A DNA stretch of 64,000 bases from Clostridia bacterium (GTDB lineage Bacteria > Bacillota > Clostridia > Christensenellales > Aristaeellaceae), in assembly GCA_017431005.1 (NCBI GenBank), contig JAFRLY010000046.1, forward strand, positions 1 to 64,000, given 5' to 3'. The position numbers and the translations under genes were made by a program. Shown piece by piece: positions 60,506 through 64,000 of the stretch. The notes below the pieces were generated by a model that saw only the letters and a program-made list of their open reading frames with translations, had not been told where the DNA came from and did not search any database. Each line of letters starts with the position of its first letter. The stretch's first letter is position 1.

Positions 60506-63250
60506 TTATGCTTTCAGGGTGAACAGACGCCGGACGCCCTCCCGCACCATCTGCGGATTAAAGCCCCGGAAGAAAAGGAACTGCAGGTCGTTCAGGCTCA
60601 TGGCCAGGAATTCCGGATCCGCGGTCCGGATCATGTCAGCCGCTCCCGGCAGATCCTCCTGCAGGATTCCGAGCGCTTCCGGATCGTCCTTCAGCTCGTC
60701 CAGCCGGGTATCCATTGTATATTTCAGCCGGAAATCGCGGTCCGGCTGATACGTCTTTTCCCAAACGCCTGCAGTCAGCTCAGCCGTTTCCCCGCTGCCG
60801 GGCAGCACAGCCTCCGCCGTACACCCGAAGGGGACCCCGAAGCGGACAGTCAGCGTACCGTCTTCATTGATTTTCCAGAAGGCGGAATACTCGCCACGTA
60901 CGGAATCATAGCTGCAGGATACCTCCCCTGCCTGCCAGGCGGGCTGCGGTGCGAAGCGGACCCGGGCAAACCCGGGCTCCAGGGGCTGAATGCCCGCCAG
61001 ATCCCGGAATACGTATTCCATGACGGAGCCGTAGGAATAATGATTCAGGGAATTCATGCCGGTACCGGAGACTGAGCCGTCATCCAGCACGCTGTTCCAG
61101 CGTTCCCAGATTGTTGTCGCACCGAGGTTCACGCAGTGCAGCCAGCCCGGGAAGCCTTCCTGGAAGAGGAAATACGCCGCAAGCTCCGGCAGGCCGTTCT
61201 CCGCCAGCACCCGGCACATCATCGTCGCACCGACAAAGCCGCCCTTAATCCGGAAGCAGTCCTTTTTAAAGCGGGTTTTCAGGCCTTCGGTCAGGCGGTC
61301 CCTGTTTACAAACACCCCGAAGTTCAGGCACAGCAGGTATGCCGTCTGGGTGTCGACGCACAGGCGCCCGTTGGGGCTGAAGTATTCACGCAGGATCGCG
61401 GCACGGATCTCCTCCGCCAGCGATCCGTAACGGGCCGAGTCCTCCTTGAGCCCCAGGATTTCCGCTGTCTGCGACGTCTTCATCGCCGATGCGTAATAAT
61501 ACATGCTGGCTACGAAGAAATCCTCCGTACCACCCTTCATGCTCTGGGGAGTCACGCCGTCCTGTGCCAGCCAGTCGCCGAAATGGAAGCCGAAGTTCCA
61601 CAGCCGGGGTCTGCCGTGCTCCTCATCCTGTCGGAAAACCCACTCCACCCAGTCCCGCATCATCGGGTACTGCGCGGCCAGCTCCCCTCTGTCGCCGTAG
61701 TATGTATACAGGGTCATGGGCAGGAATGTCGCGATATCCCCCCATACGCTGGACCCGCCCGGAGTGCCGCCGAGGTTGGGCAGGAAGTTCGCAACGGCAC
61801 CGCCGTGCTTCTTCTGGTCCAGGTGCAGGTCATACAGAAACTTGCGGTAGAAGGCCCGGGTATCCATCTGGAAGCATGCCGTGGGCGAGAAAACCTGGGC
61901 GTCCCCGGTCCAGCCCAGGCGCTCATCCCGCTGCGGACAGTCTGTCGGCATATCCAGGAAATTGCTCCGCTGTCCCCAGAAGGCGTTGGCCGCCAGGCGG
62001 TTCAGCTTCGCGTTTCCGCTTTCAAAGCGCATGGTCGTATCCAGGTCGGAATACACCACCCGGCCGGTAAAGTTCTCCTTCCTGATCTCCCCCGGCCAAC
62101 CGGTCACGCGCACGTAGCGGAAGCCGAAATAGGTGAAATGCGCCCGCACCGTTTCCTGCCGTCCGTCCGAAACATAGATCATCCGCGCCTTCGCGGTCCG
62201 GTAATTGTCGTTGTAGAAATTCCCGTTCTGCAGGATCTCCCCGTGATCCAGCGTGACACGGGTGCCGGCCGGAAAATCCGCCGTATATTCGAGATATCCG
62301 GTAAAATTCTGCCCCATGTCCAGCACCGTCTCGCCGGCGGGAGTATGAATGATCTCCGCAACAGGCAGACTGTCCTTCACGATGACGGGCAGGCTGTATC
62401 GGTCCGTCAGCCGGCGGTCCGGCATCGGCACAGCAGGCCGGGCAGGGTTCTCCTTCCCCTGCCGGAGCATCCGGTTCAGGCATTCCCCGTCATAAATATC
62501 GGTATACTCAAAATCGCTGCCCCGGTACTGCCAGCCATCCCCGGTGCAGAGAACCAGCGCAGCGCCGTTCTTCCGGATCATCCACAGCTCCGCCAGAGCC
62601 CCGAAGCGGTCACCGTAAACCGCCTGCGCGCCCTCGTAACCCAGGCGGCCCTTGTACCAGCCGTTCCCGGTCAGGATTTCCAGCCGGTTCTCCCCTTTCC
62701 GGAGCAAAGCCGTCACATCATAGGTCTGCGCCTGCACCTGCTCGCTGTAATCGTTGCAGAAGGGTGCCAGCAGATCGCTGCCAGCCTTTTTCCCGTTCAG
62801 ATAAGCCTCATACAGGCCCAGGCCGGTCACATACAGCCGGGCGGAAACGATCTCCGCGTCCGCGGAAAAATCCCGAAAAAACACGGGATGAAAAGTATCC
62901 TCCGGCGCCGTGCCGATCCACTGCGCTTTCCAGGGCTCCTCCATTTTTCCGGTTTCAAACCACGTCGTCCCTTCAGCTGTGTCGCCGCCGTCGCCCGTCA
63001 CCTCAATGCGCACGAAATAACGGGTGCGCGGCTGCAGGGAAACCGGAACGGGCTCTCCGGCGGAGCAGAGACACTCCGCCTCCTTTTCATACATCACATT
63101 TGTAAACTCCGGATCAGCAGCCGCGGTCAGCTTTCCCCGTACCGGCCGCTTCGAGGCCGTATCCGTAACCTTCCAGGAAACAGTGATCCGCGGCAGAGAG
63201 AAGCCCATGGGTTCCCGGATACCGTTAACGCGAAGATCCGTAATTTTCAT
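60506..63250 (-). CDS. GH78 alpha-L-rhamnosidase with C-terminal module
   Basis: The 914-residue enzyme should cleave terminal rhamnose from pectin fragments or plant glycosides. N-terminal beta-sandwich domains (LYVTGLGLYEAYLNGKKAGS) lead to the (alpha/alpha)6 barrel with DMPTDCPQRDERLGWTGDAQ near residue 440 and the acidic GATTIWERWNS near residue 715. A C-terminal sandwich follows. The last 70 residues (TRLDELKDDPEALGILQEDL onward) are an extra helical module similar to the tail of the esterase at 55347. No signal peptide is seen, so it acts on imported glycosides. It lies just behind the ABC permease gene. Confidence 0.93.
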   Translation of the reverse strand: MKITDLRVNGIREPMGFSLPRITVSWKVTDTASKRPVRGKLTAAADPEFTNVMYEKEAECLCSAGEPVPVSLQPRTRYFVRIEVTGDGGDTAEGTTWFETGKMEEPWKAQWIGTAPEDTFHPVFFRDFSADAEIVSARLYVTGLGLYEAYLNGKKAGSDLLAPFCNDYSEQVQAQTYDVTALLRKGENRLEILTGNGWYKGRLGYEGAQAVYGDRFGALAELWMIRKNGAALVLCTGDGWQYRGSDFEYTDIYDGECLNRMLRQGKENPARPAVPMPDRRLTDRYSLPVIVKDSLPVAEIIHTPAGETVLDMGQNFTGYLEYTADFPAGTRVTLDHGEILQNGNFYNDNYRTAKARMIYVSDGRQETVRAHFTYFGFRYVRVTGWPGEIRKENFTGRVVYSDLDTTMRFESGNAKLNRLAANAFWGQRSNFLDMPTDCPQRDERLGWTGDAQVFSPTACFQMDTRAFYRKFLYDLHLDQKKHGGAVANFLPNLGGTPGGSSVWGDIATFLPMTLYTYYGDRGELAAQYPMMRDWVEWVFRQDEEHGRPRLWNFGFHFGDWLAQDGVTPQSMKGGTEDFFVASMYYYASAMKTSQTAEILGLKEDSARYGSLAEEIRAAILREYFSPNGRLCVDTQTAYLLCLNFGVFVNRDRLTEGLKTRFKKDCFRIKGGFVGATMMCRVLAENGLPELAAYFLFQEGFPGWLHCVNLGATTIWERWNSVLDDGSVSGTGMNSLNHYSYGSVMEYVFRDLAGIQPLEPGFARVRFAPQPAWQAGEVSCSYDSVRGEYSAFWKINEDGTLTVRFGVPFGCTAEAVLPGSGETAELTAGVWEKTYQPDRDFRLKYTMDTRLDELKDDPEALGILQEDLPGAADMIRTADPEFLAMSLNDLQFLFFRGFNPQMVREGVRRLFTLKA

Positions 63251-63265
63251 CTTTTTTCCTTTCAG

Positions 63266-63301
63266 AAAAGGCGGGCGCGGCGTTCACGCCCTTCGCCCGC
63301 C
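63266..63301 (-). terminator. Hairpin after the ABC permease gene
   Basis: Minus-strand stem GGCGGGCG/CGCCCGCC (63270-63301) with an inner GGCGT/ACGCC, followed by TTTT. The T-tract is short, so partial read-through into the GH78 gene is likely. Confidence 0.65.
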
Positions 63302-63331
63302 TTCTGGTGGTGATCTGATTTGTTTGTTTCT

Positions 63332-64000
63332 TTATGCTTTGACCGGCTGTTCGTGCGTCACGAACAGCTTGCTGAACAGCTTTTTGATGTTTTTGCTCTG
63401 TCCGGCGACCAGGTTGACCAGGAAGACGAACAGACCCATCATAGCCGTGGAAATCGCGCCGCCCAGCTCCGCCTTGAAGACGGTGGTCAGGCCGGTCTTC
63501 ATCATCACGATGGCCAGGGAGCCCATGATGATGCCGATCGTATCGCCGCAAAACGCGCCGATATAAAGGCCCACGAAGACGGGCAGGATGTTCGAAAACA
63601 GCTCGCCCACCGTGCTAAGGGAGGAGAAGCTGGCGTCCCGCTTGCCCAGGGAAGCCCAGATGATTGTGGCGAAGCCGAAAATCAGACCGCTGTATACATA
63701 GCTGAGAATGACGTTTTTATTCTCATTGATGCCGATGTTCACGGAAGCCTGCTGATTCTTCGCCAGCAGCAGGCTCTGCTTGCCGGTGGCCGCGAGGTAG
63801 TTGTACACCGCGTAGACCGCCACCGCGCAGGCAAAGGGAATCAGCACCAGGGGGAACGTGCTCAGCTGCTTTACAAAGGATACGGAGATCAGATTGACAC
63901 CGCCGCCGCCGAACACAAGGGGCGTGATCGATTCATAGACCAGCGCCATGCCGATGGTAGCGATCATGATCGGCAGCCGTCCGTAAACGTACACCAGAGA
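63332..64000 (-). CDS. Sugar ABC transporter permease, RbsC type (5' end outside window)
   Basis: The visible 223 codons are the C-terminal part of a branched-chain/ribose-type permease (BPD_transp_2 family). The reading frame continues past base 64000, so the true start is not in the window. About seven hydrophobic segments are present, including PIMIATIGMALVYESITPLV and GELFSNILPVFVGLYIGAFC. The end is a short charged tail (KKLFSKLFVTHEQPVKA). Such permeases work with a sugar-binding protein and a double ATPase, presumably encoded beyond the window. It likely imports the rhamnosides or other glycosides cut by the downstream enzymes. Confidence 0.87.
   Translation of the reverse strand, partial: SLVYVYGRLPIMIATIGMALVYESITPLVFGGGGVNLISVSFVKQLSTFPLVLIPFACAVAVYAVYNYLAATGKQSLLLAKNQQASVNIGINENKNVILSYVYSGLIFGFATIIWASLGKRDASFSSLSTVGELFSNILPVFVGLYIGAFCGDTIGIIMGSLAIVMMKTGLTTVFKAELGGAISTAMMGLFVFLVNLVAGQSKNIKKLFSKLFVTHEQPVKA

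Overview
The window reads as a chromosomal segment of a Gram-positive anaerobic or gut/rumen-type member of the Bacillota (Clostridia). The evidence is the many SigA-type promoters (TTGACA, 16-18 bp, TATAAT), strong AGGAGG ribosome binding sites, L20- and L10-type ribosomal leaders with attenuators, a superoxide reductase of the desulfoferrodoxin family, a NusG paralogue of the LoaP type and a large set of plant-polysaccharide glycosidases. A placement near the Christensenellales/Aristaeellaceae is only a guess from the style of the secreted proteins. No rRNA, prophage, IS element or CRISPR array was recognised.

Layout. 1-4.5 kb: a broken gene end, mntP, a GH120 beta-xylosidase and the infC-rpmI-rplT operon behind an L20-type leader. 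4.5-20 kb: mostly metabolic genes (pfkA, a candidate 6S-like RNA, icd, a cytidylate-kinase-like protein, an acyltransferase, guaB, copA, an overlapping lrp/aminotransferase/capA-like unit and a phosphoglucomutase). 20-28.5 kb: a cell-surface locus on the minus strand. A loaP-type antiterminator with a promoter and attenuator is followed by an LCP ligase, a CpsB-type phosphatase, a Pro-Thr-Glu repeat protein, a BIG2 protein and a superoxide reductase. 28.5-29 kb: five tRNAs (Val, Asp, Phe, Gly, Cys). 29-38 kb: secreted peptidoglycan-binding proteins, rplJ-rplL with their leader, dapF, and a GntR-led operon of unknown membrane-associated proteins.

38-53.6 kb: a GH67 alpha-glucuronidase, an M16C metallopeptidase, and a long plus-strand run of dGTPase, dnaG, rpoD, trmK, nif3, a zinc-ribbon coiled-coil protein, malQ and glgP. 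53.6-64 kb: a minus-strand carbohydrate island with a GH31 enzyme and, in a very tight operon, a sugar ABC permease (cut by the window end), GH78 rhamnosidase, GH3, beta-phosphoglucomutase-like HAD, a second GH3 and an esterase. The GH120 and GH67 enzymes together suggest use of glucuronoxylan oligosaccharides. malQ and glgP handle glycogen or maltodextrin. The GH3-pgmB-GH3 arrangement raises the possibility of phosphorolytic sugar release.

The points most worth following up are the LoaP/attenuator surface locus, an unnamed C-terminal domain (core CEPLTAxDT) shared by two secreted peptidoglycan-binding proteins, an unnamed C-terminal helical module shared by the esterase and the rhamnosidase, the GH3/pgmB pairing, and the structured RNA upstream of pfkA.
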